Origin: Burkholderiales bacterium | Lineage (GTDB): Bacteria > Pseudomonadota > Gammaproteobacteria > Burkholderiales > Burkholderiaceae_F | Assembly (NCBI GenBank): GCA_020248785.1 | Contig: JADCGX010000030.1 | Location: 1-38,178, forward strand | DNA length: 38,178 nucleotides | Direction: 5' to 3' | Part shown: positions 27,241 to 35,903 of the stretch, piece by piece | How positions within the stretch are numbered: the stretch's first letter is position 1 | Layout of the letters: every line of letters starts with the position of its first letter | Translations under genes and position numbers: made by a program | Notes under the pieces: generated by a model | Told to the model about the DNA's origin: nothing | The model's database searches: none | Seen by the model: the letters and a program-made list of their open reading frames with translations, nothing else

Positions 27241-28155
27241 TCAGTGACCGCGCACCAGCGCGATCGCCGCATCGAAAAGCGCCGAGCCCGGGTGCGCGAA
27301 CTCGTCCATGACCGTCAGGTGATTGGCCAGAGGCGCCGGCACGTCGCGTACAAAATTGTCCGGCCAGCGCTGGGCGATGAGCCGCGTCTGCCGCTTGAAC
27401 TCGCTCGACTCCAGGCAGCCCACGGCGGTGTACAGCGGCGCGCCGGTCGCGGGCGGCAGCCATGCGGGTGACAGCGTGGCCGCGCGCACGGCATCGAGCT
27501 GCAAGTCCACATTGACGAAGGGTGCGTACCGCAGAGGTTCGAGGTCGTACAGACCGCTGAGCGCGAAGCCGCCCTTCACGAGGGTGGGCGGCAGGTCGCT
27601 TCCAAATACCGGCCACTGCGCCGCCATCGCCATCGCCGTCAGGTGTCCACCAGCCGAGTGGCCCGAGACGACGATCCGCTCCGCGTCGAAGCCGAAGCGG
27701 TCCGCGTTGCGATACAGCCAGGCGAGCGCGCGCAGGATCTGTCGCACGATCTCTTCCAGCGGCGTGTGTGGCGCAAGCCCGTAGTTGACGACAGCGACCG
27801 CGATGCCTTCGCGCACGAACGGGGGCGCCACCCAGGAAAAGTCGGACTTGTCGAGCGAGCGCCAGTAGCCGCCGTGGATGAATACCAGCAGCGGCGCCGC
27901 GTCGTGTCGCGTGGGGAAGAGGTCGAGCGTCTCGGCGCTGGTTTCGCCGTAGGGCAGATCGAGCAGGCAGGCGCGCGACCGGCGCGTCAGCGCGCCGTGC
28001 TCGGCCCAGCGCGCGAAGATCTTCGCGTGGTCAGGGATTGCCGCGCGGGCGTTGTACTCGCGCTCGCAGAACTCGACGGAGTAAGTGGCGCGCTTGGCGG
28101 TGCGCGCGCTGCGGCTGGCGGCTCGGGCTTGGGTCACTGGGTGGCCGGTGGGCAA
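27241..28155 (-). CDS. Alpha/beta hydrolase (kynurenine formamidase-like esterase)
   Basis: 304 residues from a TTG at 28155; the N-terminal start is uncertain. The oxyanion segment LLVFIHGGYWRSLDKSDFSW and the nucleophile motif IVVSGHSAGGHLTAMA (Ser in GHSAGG) are clear; the catalytic His is probably in LANHLTVMDEF. The segment EREYNARAAIPDHAKIFARW near the N-terminus recalls the arylformamidase-like (AFMID) branch, whose members hydrolyse N-formylkynurenine or related amides and esters. The 'ANHLTV' and 'HGGYWRSL' signatures support that branch but do not prove the substrate. It converges with the catabolic run and lies 74 bp downstream of the TetR gene. Confidence 0.88.
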   Translation of the reverse strand: MPTGHPVTQARAASRSARTAKRATYSVEFCEREYNARAAIPDHAKIFARWAEHGALTRRSRACLLDLPYGETSAETLDLFPTRHDAAPLLVFIHGGYWRSLDKSDFSWVAPPFVREGIAVAVVNYGLAPHTPLEEIVRQILRALAWLYRNADRFGFDAERIVVSGHSAGGHLTAMAMAAQWPVFGSDLPPTLVKGGFALSGLYDLEPLRYAPFVNVDLQLDAVRAATLSPAWLPPATGAPLYTAVGCLESSEFKRQTRLIAQRWPDNFVRDVPAPLANHLTVMDEFAHPGSALFDAAIALVRGH

Positions 28156-28188
28156 GTGTGTCCAGTGTACGGGCCGGTGGTCGCATGC

Positions 28189-28214
28189 GATCGCCGCCGT
28201 GCAGCGCGGCGATC
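28189..28214. repeat. 8-bp inverted repeat between TetR and hydrolase genes
   Basis: GATCGCCG, 10-base loop, CGGCGATC. It could be a transcript-end hairpin for the minus-strand TetR gene, but no U-tract follows. Confidence 0.4.
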
Positions 28215-28229
28215 TGCCCCTCTGTCTGT

Positions 28230-28988
28230 TCAGCGTGCTGTGCGGCGGCGGCCGCGGGCAGGATGCGGCGCAAAGGCCCGTAGGGCGAGTTCGACATTGG
28301 CCCGCACGAGCGCCTCGTCCTCGCGCCGGGTCGGCAGTGCCAGGCCCAGCAAGGCGCGGATGTGCCCCAGACCAAGGAACAGGGACAGGAACTGATTGGC
28401 CGCCATGTGCGGGTCCGGCACCGATAGAGCGCGCACGGCGTCGGCTGCGGCCAGGTAGCGCGCCACCGCCGCGGTCAGTTGCTGCGGCCCGGCGGCGAAG
28501 AAGTTCTGCGCGGCAGCGGGGTCCTGGCCGATTGCGCCGAACAGCGAACGATGGTGCCGAACGATGTCCGGGCTGCGCATCAGCGCGACGAACCCGCGTC
28601 CAATCTGCGTCAAGGCCTGCGCCGGGTGCTGTGGATCGAGGTGCTCCCAGTCGACCCCGCCTTCCTCGCCGAAGGTTTCGTTCACGCGATGCGTGATCGA
28701 TGCCTGGAATAGTGCCGCCTTGGTCGGGAAGTAGCTGTAGATGGTCACCTTCGACACGCCGGAGGACTCCGCGATCGCGTCGATCGAGGCGGCCTCGAAG
28801 CCGTGTTGCGTGAACTGCCGCTTGGCGGCCTCGAGCACGCGGGCCAGCCGTTCCGGATCGCGCGGCCGTCCTCGCGGGCGTAGCGCGCCGCCCGTGGCAG
28901 CGGGCGCGGCCGGCGACGAGCCGGCGTCCCCAGCGTCCCTTGACCTGGCACTTCTTGGGGTTGTTTTATTTAATTTACTTGACTTCAC
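28230..28988 (-). CDS. TetR/AcrR family transcriptional repressor of the divergent RND operon
   Basis: 252 residues from a GTG at 28988. The first 45 are a basic, low-complexity arm (GRPRDPERLARVLEAAKRQF). The helix-turn-helix is GFEAASIDAIAESSGVSKVTIYSYFPTKAALF, near residues 63-95, with the usual 'VSK.T.Y.YF..K..L' pattern. The C-terminal ligand domain is long and contains the AcrR-like dimer region. A start codon inside the predicted operator spacer and no clear Shine-Dalgarno site suggest low or leaderless translation. It is the expected repressor of the efflux operon 44 bp away; an efflux substrate is the probable inducer. Confidence 0.9.
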   Translation of the reverse strand: MKSSKLNKTTPRSARSRDAGDAGSSPAAPAATGGALRPRGRPRDPERLARVLEAAKRQFTQHGFEAASIDAIAESSGVSKVTIYSYFPTKAALFQASITHRVNETFGEEGGVDWEHLDPQHPAQALTQIGRGFVALMRSPDIVRHHRSLFGAIGQDPAAAQNFFAAGPQQLTAAVARYLAAADAVRALSVPDPHMAANQFLSLFLGLGHIRALLGLALPTRREDEALVRANVELALRAFAPHPARGRRRTAR

Positions 28989-28995
28989 AGTAAAT
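28973..28995. promoter_or_regulatory. Predicted TetR operator
   Basis: ATTTACT-N9-AGTAAAT, a perfect 7-bp inverted repeat in an A/T-rich patch between the divergent TetR and RND genes. Its spacer holds the TetR start codon and the -35 hexamer of the efflux promoter, so a dimer bound here would block both. Confidence 0.6.
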
Positions 28996-29008
28996 AAATG
29001 TTTAATGT
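28979..29008 (+). promoter_or_regulatory. Predicted promoter of the RND efflux operon
   Basis: TTGACT at 28979-28984 and TAATGT at 29003-29008 with an 18-base spacer. The -35 lies inside the predicted operator. Transcription would begin near 29015. Confidence 0.5.
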
Positions 29009-29031
29009 TACTGAACTTGATCGTACATTAA

Positions 29032-30561
29032 TTGAGACCCGCCGTGATCTCCATCTTCTCGCCGCGCCGGCCCGCCGCCGCCCCCGTGCTGCTGGCGGCC
29101 CTGGTGCCGGTGCTCGCGCTGACAGCCTGCGGCACCACCAGCAGCCCTCCCGCGGTCGACCTGCCGGCGCGATTCATCAATGGCGCCCCGGCTGCGCAGG
29201 CGACTGCCGCGGACGTCGGCGCCTGGTGGCAGCGCTTCGACGACGCCCTGCTGCGGCAGCTCGTCGCAGACGCGGTTGCCAATGGGCACGACCTGCGTGT
29301 CGCGGTCGCGCGGGTGGAGGTGGCGCGGGCCGGTGTGCAGGCGGCGACCGGCGCCATGCTGCCCGGCGTGTCGGCCGTGGGCGCGCGCTCGGTCGGTGAG
29401 ACCGGCTACTCGGTCATTGCACGCCAGCGCCTGCCGAATACCGACATCACGCGAGCGGGCCTGAACGCGTCCTGGGAAGTCGATCTCTTCGGGGCGCTGC
29501 GCGCGGCCCGCGGTGCCGCCGCCGCCGACCTGCTGGCCGCCGACCATGCCCGCCGCGGCGTGCTGCTGAGCGTTGCCGCCGAGGTCGCCCGCCACTACGT
29601 CACGCTGCGCAGCGCGCAGGAGCGCAGCGCCATCGTGCAGGATCTGGTCCGCTCGCAGCGCGAAACGCTGCGCCTGACCGAAAAACTCCGCGCCGCTGGG
29701 CAGGGCAGTGACTTCGATGTCGATCGCGCCTTGGCCGATCTCGCGGCCACGCAGGCCGAGCTGCCGCGCCTGGACGCGCTGGCCGCGGCCAGCCGGCACC
29801 GCCTGGCCACGCTGACCGGCCAGCCCGCGGGGACGCTCGATGCTGCGCTGGCAACGACAGGGCCTGCATTGACAGCCCCCGACGTTGCGCCGGGCCAGCC
29901 CATCGAGCTGCCGCAGCGTCGACCGGATGTCATGGCGGCCGAGGCGCAACTGCGCGCGGCCGCCAGTCGGCTCGATGAAGCGAAAGCCAGCCGCTTCCCG
30001 CGTCTGGTGCTCAACGCCCTGTTCGGCACGCAGTGGACCGACATCAACGCACTGGACATCGGTCGCGCCCGCTTTGCCAACGTCGGCGCGACGCTGGCGC
30101 TGCCGCTGTTTGCCGGCGGCCAGATCGACGCGGCGATCGACGCCGCCGGCGCGCGCGAGCGCGAGGCGCTGGCCAGCTACGAGCGCAGCGTGCTGCAGGC
30201 GCTGGAGGACGTCGAGCGCGCGCTGGCGGTGCTGGCCGGCGAGGCACGGCGTGGCGCGGACCTCGATCAGTCTTTGGCCGCCCGCGAGCGGGCCCTCGGC
30301 CGTGCGCTAGCGCTGTACCGCGCGGGCCAGGCGGACCTGCTGGTGGTGCTGGACGTCGAGCGCGGCCTGCTCGCGGCGCAGCTTGCGCGCGCTGCACATC
30401 ACACCGACCGGCTGCTGGCCACCGTGCATTTGTACCGCGCGCTGGGCGGCGGTTGGGAAGTCGCGGAGCCCGCGCGCCCGCCTGCCGCGCCCGTGGCCAA
30501 CGCGCCTGCGTCGTCGTCGCGCGTGTCGCCGCTTGCCGCCGCGGCGGCACCTGCGTCGTGA
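29032..30561 (+). CDS. RND efflux outer-membrane lipoprotein (NodT/OprM family)
   Basis: 509 residues from a TTG; a GTG four codons later is equally possible. The lipoprotein signal ends in LTAC (Cys33). Two repeats of the outer-membrane efflux domain follow: residues about 60-250 (VGAWWQRFDDALLRQLVADA) and about 285-470 (PQRRPDVMAAEAQLRAAASR, VGATLALPLFAGGQIDAAI). This is the TolC-type channel that crosses the outer membrane and periplasm. The Ala/Pro/Ser tail of about 35 residues is extra. The gene is the first of a three-gene operon and its stop overlaps an in-frame GTG of the adaptor gene. Confidence 0.93.
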   Translation: MRPAVISIFSPRRPAAAPVLLAALVPVLALTACGTTSSPPAVDLPARFINGAPAAQATAADVGAWWQRFDDALLRQLVADAVANGHDLRVAVARVEVARAGVQAATGAMLPGVSAVGARSVGETGYSVIARQRLPNTDITRAGLNASWEVDLFGALRAARGAAAADLLAADHARRGVLLSVAAEVARHYVTLRSAQERSAIVQDLVRSQRETLRLTEKLRAAGQGSDFDVDRALADLAATQAELPRLDALAAASRHRLATLTGQPAGTLDAALATTGPALTAPDVAPGQPIELPQRRPDVMAAEAQLRAAASRLDEAKASRFPRLVLNALFGTQWTDINALDIGRARFANVGATLALPLFAGGQIDAAIDAAGAREREALASYERSVLQALEDVERALAVLAGEARRGADLDQSLAARERALGRALALYRAGQADLLVVLDVERGLLAAQLARAAHHTDRLLATVHLYRALGGGWEVAEPARPPAAPVANAPASSSRVSPLAAAAAPAS

Positions 30562-30620
30562 ATGCATCCGTCCTGCATCCCTCGTCGTTTCATCGTTTTC
30601 CTGTCCCCGTCAGGTTCAAG

Positions 30621-31775
30621 ATGACCCCGATCGATCGTCGTCCGAGCGCCTGGGCGCTCGCGGTGTTCACCATCGTTCTCGCCGGCTGTTCGGCGCCGCC
30701 GGCGCCCGTCGCGCCGCCCAAGCCGGTGCGAGTGATGGCCGTGGCAGCAGGGCAGGAAGGCGACCAGACAAGCTTCACCGGCGCGGTGCGCGCCCGCGTC
30801 GAGGCCGATCTGGCGTTCCGCGTCGGCGGCAAGGTGGTGCGCCGGCATGTCGAGCTGGGCCAGCGGGTGCGCGCTGGCGATGCGATCGCTGAACTCGACG
30901 CGGCCGACTACGCGCTTGGACTGGCCGCGGCCGTGGCACAGCAGCAGGCCGCCGCAGTGGACGCAGCGCAGGCGGGCAGCGACGCCGAGCGCTTTGCGCG
31001 GCTGCAGGCCGAAGGCGCGATGAGTGCCGGCGACGAGGAGCGGCAGCGCGCCCGCGCCGAGGCCGCGCGTGAGCGCCTGACGCAGGCGCGGCGCCAGGCC
31101 GAGCTGGCGCGCAACCGCGCGGCCTACGCGGTGCTACGCGCGCCGTTCGACGGGATCGTCACGCAGCTACGACTCGAAGTCGGACAGGTGGTGGCCGAGG
31201 GCCAGCCGGTCGCTGCCCTGGCCGCCAATGGCGAGCGCGAGATCGTGATCGACGTGCCGGAGTCGCGCGTGGCGCAGCTGCGGCAGGCGAGCGCCACCGC
31301 GTCGTTGTGGAGCGGCGATGGCAGTCGCTTCGAGGTCGTGCTGCGCGAGCTGTCGCCCAGCGCCGCGCCGGGCACGCGCACCTACCGCGCGCGCTATCGA
31401 CTGCCGGCAGCCAAGGATGCCGAGCTCGCGCAGCTCGGCATGACGGCCACGGTGTGGCTCGACTCCCGTGGCAGACCGAGCGAGCGCGCGCCGGTGGCGG
31501 TGCTGCCCGCCAGCGCACTGCATCACCGCGACGGCCAGCCCGCCGTGTGGACCGTGGACCGCGAGCGCGGCTTGGCCACGCGCGTGCCGGTGGAGGTCGT
31601 GCGCTTTGGGCAGGACGACATCGTGGTGCGCGGCCTGTCCGCCGGTGCCTGGGTGGCGACCGCCGGGGTCCACAAGCTGACCGAGGGCATGCAGGTCACC
31701 GCGGTGGACGCCGAGGGTCGTGTGCTGGCGCAGTCGCGTGCCACCACCGTCACCACCACTGCGGCGGCGCGCTGA
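30621..31775 (+). CDS. RND efflux periplasmic adaptor (membrane fusion lipoprotein)
   Basis: 384 residues from the ATG at 30621. The lipoprotein signal ends in LAGC (Cys23). The biotinyl-lipoyl-like and coiled-coil regions follow: FTGAVRARVEADLAFRVGGK, ELGQRVRAGDAIAELD, a hairpin of about 70 residues (SDAERFARLQAEGAMSAGDE), and VLRAPFDGIVTQLRLEVGQV. The beta-barrel and membrane-proximal domains come last. It bridges the inner-membrane pump and the outer-membrane channel. An in-frame GTG at 30558, overlapping the previous stop, would add 21 residues before the signal and is less likely. Confidence 0.93.
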   Translation: MTPIDRRPSAWALAVFTIVLAGCSAPPAPVAPPKPVRVMAVAAGQEGDQTSFTGAVRARVEADLAFRVGGKVVRRHVELGQRVRAGDAIAELDAADYALGLAAAVAQQQAAAVDAAQAGSDAERFARLQAEGAMSAGDEERQRARAEAARERLTQARRQAELARNRAAYAVLRAPFDGIVTQLRLEVGQVVAEGQPVAALAANGEREIVIDVPESRVAQLRQASATASLWSGDGSRFEVVLRELSPSAAPGTRTYRARYRLPAAKDAELAQLGMTATVWLDSRGRPSERAPVAVLPASALHHRDGQPAVWTVDRERGLATRVPVEVVRFGQDDIVVRGLSAGAWVATAGVHKLTEGMQVTAVDAEGRVLAQSRATTVTTTAAAR

Positions 31776-31790
31776 GCGCGGAGGCAAGCC

Positions 31791-34700
31791 ATGCGAGGCG
31801 TTCCGAACCTGTCGCACTGGGCGGTCACGCACCGCCAGATGGTGCTCTTCCTCCTCGTGGCGATCCTCGCCAGCGGCGCGGTCGCGTTTCTCAAGCTGGG
31901 CCGCCTGGAGGATCCCAACTTCCGCGTGCCCACCATGACCGCGGTCGTCGTGTGGCCCGGTGCCACCGCGCGCGAGGTGCAGGACCAGGCGCTCAACCGC
32001 ATCGAGAAGGAGCTGCGCGAGCTCGAAGGCTTCGAGAACGTGCGCAGCTTCAGCCGCCAGGGCTATGGCGCGATCACGCTGTGGCTCGACGGCGGCACGC
32101 CCAGGCACGAGCAGGAGGCGGCGTGGTACCAGGCGCGCAAGAAGATCGGTGACCTGCGCGGCCAGATGCCGCCGGGGGTGATCGGGCCCGCCATCAATGA
32201 CGAGTTCAGCGACGTCTACAGCCTGATCTGGTCGGTCCGCGGCGACGGCTTCAGCCTCGCCGACCTGAACCGCGAGGCCGAGCGCATCAAGCTCGCGCTG
32301 GTGGCGGTGCCCATGGTCAGCAAGGTCGACGTGCTGGGCAAGCAGCCCGAGAAGGTGTTCGTCGAGATTTCGCATCGCAAGCTGGCCAACCTCGGCATTC
32401 CGCTGTCGGCGGTCTTCGAGGCACTCGGACGCCAGAACGGACTGGCGCCAGCCGGCGCGGTCGACACGCGCAGCGACCGCGTGCTGCTGCGGGTCGACGG
32501 CGCCCTGCGCGACCTCGACGACGTGCGCAAGGTCCCGCTGGCGGCCGATGGCCGCCTGCTGCGCCTGGGCGACATCGCCGAGGTGCGGCGCGGCTATGAA
32601 GACCCGCCGCAGTACACCATGCGTCACAACGGCGCGCCCGCGGTGGCGATCGGCGTGACCATGGCGCGCGACGGCAACATCCTCGTGCTGGGCGAGCGCC
32701 TGAAGGCGGTCATGGCGCAGCTCGAGCCGACGCTGCCGCTCGGCCTGGAGGTCGATCTCATTTCCGACCAGCCGCAGATCGTCGAGGCCTCGGTGTGGGA
32801 GTTCGAGCGGGCGTTCCTTGAGGCGCTCGCCATCGTGCTCGGCGTGTGCTTCCTCAGCCTGGGATGGCGTGCCGGCGTGGTGGTGACCATCTCGGTGCCG
32901 CTGGTGCTGGCCGCCGTGGCCTGCGTGATGTACCTGGCTGGCTGGAACCTCGACCGCATCTCGCTCGGCTCGCTGATCATCGCGCTCGGCCTGTTGGTGG
33001 ACGACGCGATCATCGCCATCGAGATGATGATTGTGAAGCTGGAGCAGGGCTGGGACCGCATCGCCGCCGCCGGCCACGCCTGGACCTCGACCGCGATGCC
33101 AATGCTCACCGGCACGCTGCTGACCGTCGCGGGCTTCATGCCGGTGGGCTTTGCCAAGAGCATCTCGGGTGAATACGCAGGCGGCATCTTCTGGGTGGTG
33201 GGCACCGCGCTGGTGGCCTCGTGGTTCGTGGCGGTGATCTTCGTGCCCTACCTCGGGCTCATGCTGCTGCCCGAGCGCTACATCGCGCAGGTGAAGGCCA
33301 AGCATGCGCAGCGTCTGGGAGCGGACGGCCGGTTCGACCCCTACGCCACGCCCTTGTATGCGCGGCTGCGGCGCGCCGTGGCCTGGGTGGTGGCCCGGCG
33401 CACCTGGGTGATCGGCGGCACGGTGCTCGCGCTGCTCGCGGCCGGCGCCGGGATGCTGCTCGTGCAGCAGCAGTTCTTTCCCAATGCCTCGCGCCCGGAG
33501 CTGATGGTGGAGCTGCGCATGAAAGAAGGCGCGTCCTTCGCGGCGACCGAGGCCGAGGTGCGCCGGCTGGAGAGCATCCTCGCGGCCGATCCGGATGTGA
33601 AGTACTTCACCGTGTACACCGGCGCCGGTGCGCCGCGCTTTTACCTGTCGCTCGCGCCGGAGCTGTCGAATCCCGGCTACGCGCAGGCGGTGATCATGAC
33701 GGCGGGCATCGAGCAGCGCGAGCGGCTGCGCCAGCGGCTGATCGCGCGCTTCGATACCGGGCAGGACTTCCAGGCGGCGCGGCCGCGCGTGCTGCGGCTG
33801 GAGTTCGGCCCGCCGGCGGGCTTTCCAGTGCAGTTTCGCGTCATCGGTCCGGATGCGTTCGAGGTGCGCCGCATTGCCGAGTCCGTGCGCGCGGCGATTG
33901 CCCCCAGCCCGCTGCTGCGCGACCTGCAGTTCGACTGGAACGAGATGGCGCGCACGGTGCGCGTGCAGGTCGATCACGACAAGGCGCGCCTGGTGGGTCT
34001 GAGTTCGGCTGATGTGGCCGCCGCGCTCCAGACCGTGTACTCGGGTGCCCCTGCCACGCAGATGCGGCTGCGCGAGGAACTCGTCGACGTTCTGGTGCGC
34101 GCGCCGCAGGACGAGCGCAAGCGCCTGGAGGACCTGGGGTCGATCGCGCTTGCCACCCCGGCGGGACCGGTGCCGCTGTCGCAGATCGCCACGCTTGCCT
34201 ACGAGCTCGAGGAGCCGGTGCTGTGGCGACGCAACCGCGCGATGGCGCTGACGGTGCGCGCCGATGTGGCCGACGGGGTGCAGGGCCCGTATGCGATGGC
34301 GCAGCTGCGCAGTGCCGTCCGGCCGATCATCGAGGCGCTGCCGCCGGGCTATCGGATCGAGGAGGGCGGGCCGATCGAGGAAAGTGCGAAGTCCAACCGC
34401 GCACTCTTTGCGGTGTTCCCGGCCATGTTCCTCGTGATGCTGCTGCTGCTCATGATCCAGCTGCAACACTTTGGCCGCATGCTGATGGTGTTCCTGACCG
34501 CGCCGCTCGGCCTGATTGGCGTGGTGCCCGCGCTGCTCGCGTTCAACGCGCCGTTCGGCTTCGTGGCGCTCTTGGGCGTGATCGCGCTCGGCGGCATGAT
34601 CATGCGCAACGCGCTCATCCTGGTGGATCAGATCGAGCAGGACATCCGGTCGGGGGTCGCGCCGATGCAGGCAATCGTCGAGTCGACCGTGCGCCGCGCG

Positions 34701-34922
34701 CGCCCCGTCGTACTCACGGCCGCAGCAGCCGTGCTTGCCATGATCCCGCTCACCACGAGCGTGTTCTGGGGCCCGATGGCCATGAGCATCATGGGCGGCC
34801 TGGTGGTCGCCACGGTGCTCACGCTCATCTTCGTGCCGGCGCTGTATGCCGCGTGGTTCAGGGTGCCAAACGCGCAGTCGGCCAGCGTGCCGGCGGGCCT
34901 GGCCGCGTCAGCGCATGGCTGA
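31791..34922 (+). CDS. RND efflux pump, inner-membrane permease
   Basis: 1043 residues, the usual length for an AcrB-type proton-driven pump. The first membrane helix (MVLFLLVAILASGAVAFLKL) is followed by a periplasmic porter domain with PNFRVPTMTAVVVWPGAT. The proton-relay acid pair is in GLLVDDAIIAIEMM (Asp404 and Asp405). The usual relay Lys in the second membrane half is replaced by Arg in GGMIMRNALILVDQIE (Arg939), as in a subset of the family. The C-terminal helices contain VFWGPMAMSIMGGLVVATVL. It exports toxic compounds from the periplasm or inner membrane; the substrates are not predictable. It lies 15 bp after the adaptor. Confidence 0.96.
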   Translation: MRGVPNLSHWAVTHRQMVLFLLVAILASGAVAFLKLGRLEDPNFRVPTMTAVVVWPGATAREVQDQALNRIEKELRELEGFENVRSFSRQGYGAITLWLDGGTPRHEQEAAWYQARKKIGDLRGQMPPGVIGPAINDEFSDVYSLIWSVRGDGFSLADLNREAERIKLALVAVPMVSKVDVLGKQPEKVFVEISHRKLANLGIPLSAVFEALGRQNGLAPAGAVDTRSDRVLLRVDGALRDLDDVRKVPLAADGRLLRLGDIAEVRRGYEDPPQYTMRHNGAPAVAIGVTMARDGNILVLGERLKAVMAQLEPTLPLGLEVDLISDQPQIVEASVWEFERAFLEALAIVLGVCFLSLGWRAGVVVTISVPLVLAAVACVMYLAGWNLDRISLGSLIIALGLLVDDAIIAIEMMIVKLEQGWDRIAAAGHAWTSTAMPMLTGTLLTVAGFMPVGFAKSISGEYAGGIFWVVGTALVASWFVAVIFVPYLGLMLLPERYIAQVKAKHAQRLGADGRFDPYATPLYARLRRAVAWVVARRTWVIGGTVLALLAAGAGMLLVQQQFFPNASRPELMVELRMKEGASFAATEAEVRRLESILAADPDVKYFTVYTGAGAPRFYLSLAPELSNPGYAQAVIMTAGIEQRERLRQRLIARFDTGQDFQAARPRVLRLEFGPPAGFPVQFRVIGPDAFEVRRIAESVRAAIAPSPLLRDLQFDWNEMARTVRVQVDHDKARLVGLSSADVAAALQTVYSGAPATQMRLREELVDVLVRAPQDERKRLEDLGSIALATPAGPVPLSQIATLAYELEEPVLWRRNRAMALTVRADVADGVQGPYAMAQLRSAVRPIIEALPPGYRIEEGGPIEESAKSNRALFAVFPAMFLVMLLLLMIQLQHFGRMLMVFLTAPLGLIGVVPALLAFNAPFGFVALLGVIALGGMIMRNALILVDQIEQDIRSGVAPMQAIVESTVRRARPVVLTAAAAVLAMIPLTTSVFWGPMAMSIMGGLVVATVLTLIFVPALYAAWFRVPNAQSASVPAGLAASAHG

Positions 34923-34971
34923 GGCTTGAGGGGTCGCCAATCTTGGTACACCAGCATCAAATCATCCTTTT

Positions 34972-35362
34972 TTAAGGCGCAGCCTCGGCCTCGGTCCGAT
35001 ACTGCATCGCCGGGTCGCCGCGCTGGCGCGTTGGCCACATCCGCAACAAGGCTGGATGGCCGGTGTCCACGATGTCGATGATCCGCACGTCGGTCTTGCT
35101 CGAGTGTTCCCGGTGCAGTCGGCCGGCGTACTGCTGGAGCATGCCCTTCCATGAGATCGGCATCGCGAGCACCCGCGTGTCCAGCGGCCGGAAACGGACT
35201 TTGGAAGAGCGCGACCTTCTCGTCGGTAGACAGCCTCGATGGCTCGACGGGCTGTGGGGAGGGCTGCTGCTTGGCACGCCAGTCGATGCCGTGCGATTCG
35301 AGCAGTGCGATCAGCCGGGAGTTTTCGCTGCGCGGCGCACTCAGATCATCGTGAGCCGTCAT
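34972..35362 (-). pseudogene. Remnant of a TOTE-type DEAD/DEAH helicase with a large internal deletion
   Basis: The first 55 or so codons from the ATG at 35362 read MTAHDDLSAPRSENSRLIAL, then LSTDEKVALFQS, the start of AEP-TOTE primase-helicase proteins ('LST.EKv.LF.slFrGR'). At about 35185-35205 the frame shifts and the sequence becomes LDTRVLAMPISWKGMLQQYA, then GRLHREHSSKTDVRIIDIVD and TGHPALLRMWPTRQRG, the very end of the superfamily 2 helicase. Several hundred residues (primase and most of the helicase) are missing, so the gene is dead. Family recognition is from memory of its conserved blocks. It overlaps the 3' end of the uncharacterised gene by 17 bp. Confidence 0.8.
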
Positions 35363-35903
35363 CGAACCCGTGTACGGCCAGCAGGTCGTCCATGTCATCA
35401 CCCACACCGTAGCCAAGGTTGTGGCCGAGGTGCCGCACGGTGTCCAACCGGTCAAGCAAGGTCGGCTGGTGCTCCGCAGGCGAGGCGTCGATGGCTTTCA
35501 ATGCCTGCGCGAACATACGGACCAAGGCATAGAGGTAATCCTCGTCCTGCACGCCAAACTCGTTGCTGAAACCCACCGCGCGCTCGCAGAAGAACACCAT
35601 CAGCTCGGCCAGACCCTCCGTCTGACCGACGGCCTTTTGGTAGTCGGCAATGGCCTTCTTCGCCTTGGCGACCGAGATGTCCTGGTTCTTGAATACGTCG
35701 GGCGACAGCCAGCGGTCGATTGTGGCCTTGTAGGGCTTCAGCACATCGTCGCCGAGCCCGAAGCGGGCGTGCAGGAAGGCTTGGTTGTCCTTGCTGGCGG
35801 CGTAGAGGTCTTGCACCAGACCGATGAGGCCGGCGCGGTCGAAATCGGCGAGCTTGGCTTTCACACCGCCCCAGGACGGGGCGCTCTTCTTGGAGACCGC
35901 CAT
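35346..35903 (-). CDS. Uncharacterised protein in toxin-antitoxin/TOTE island
   Basis: 185 residues. No family recognised with confidence. It is soluble, helical and acidic at the C-terminus: KLADFDRAGLIGLVQDLYAA near residue 17, FLHARFGLGDDVLKPYK near 43, KKAIADYQKAVGQTEGLAEL near 85, and RLDTVRHLGHNLGYGVGDDM near 152. There is no signal, membrane segment or Cys-rich site. Its ATG overlaps the Doc stop by one base (TGATG) and its last codons overlap the helicase start, so the genes are translationally coupled. It is therefore probably a working part of the same conflict operon, perhaps an accessory or immunity component; this is inference. Confidence 0.75.
   Translation of the reverse strand: MAVSKKSAPSWGGVKAKLADFDRAGLIGLVQDLYAASKDNQAFLHARFGLGDDVLKPYKATIDRWLSPDVFKNQDISVAKAKKAIADYQKAVGQTEGLAELMVFFCERAVGFSNEFGVQDEDYLYALVRMFAQALKAIDASPAEHQPTLLDRLDTVRHLGHNLGYGVGDDMDDLLAVHGFDDGSR

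Noticed and set aside
31167-34469. About 1100-codon open frame on the minus strand across the RND operon
   Set aside because: Antisense shadow of the adaptor and pump; His/Arg/Gln-rich with no domain signature.
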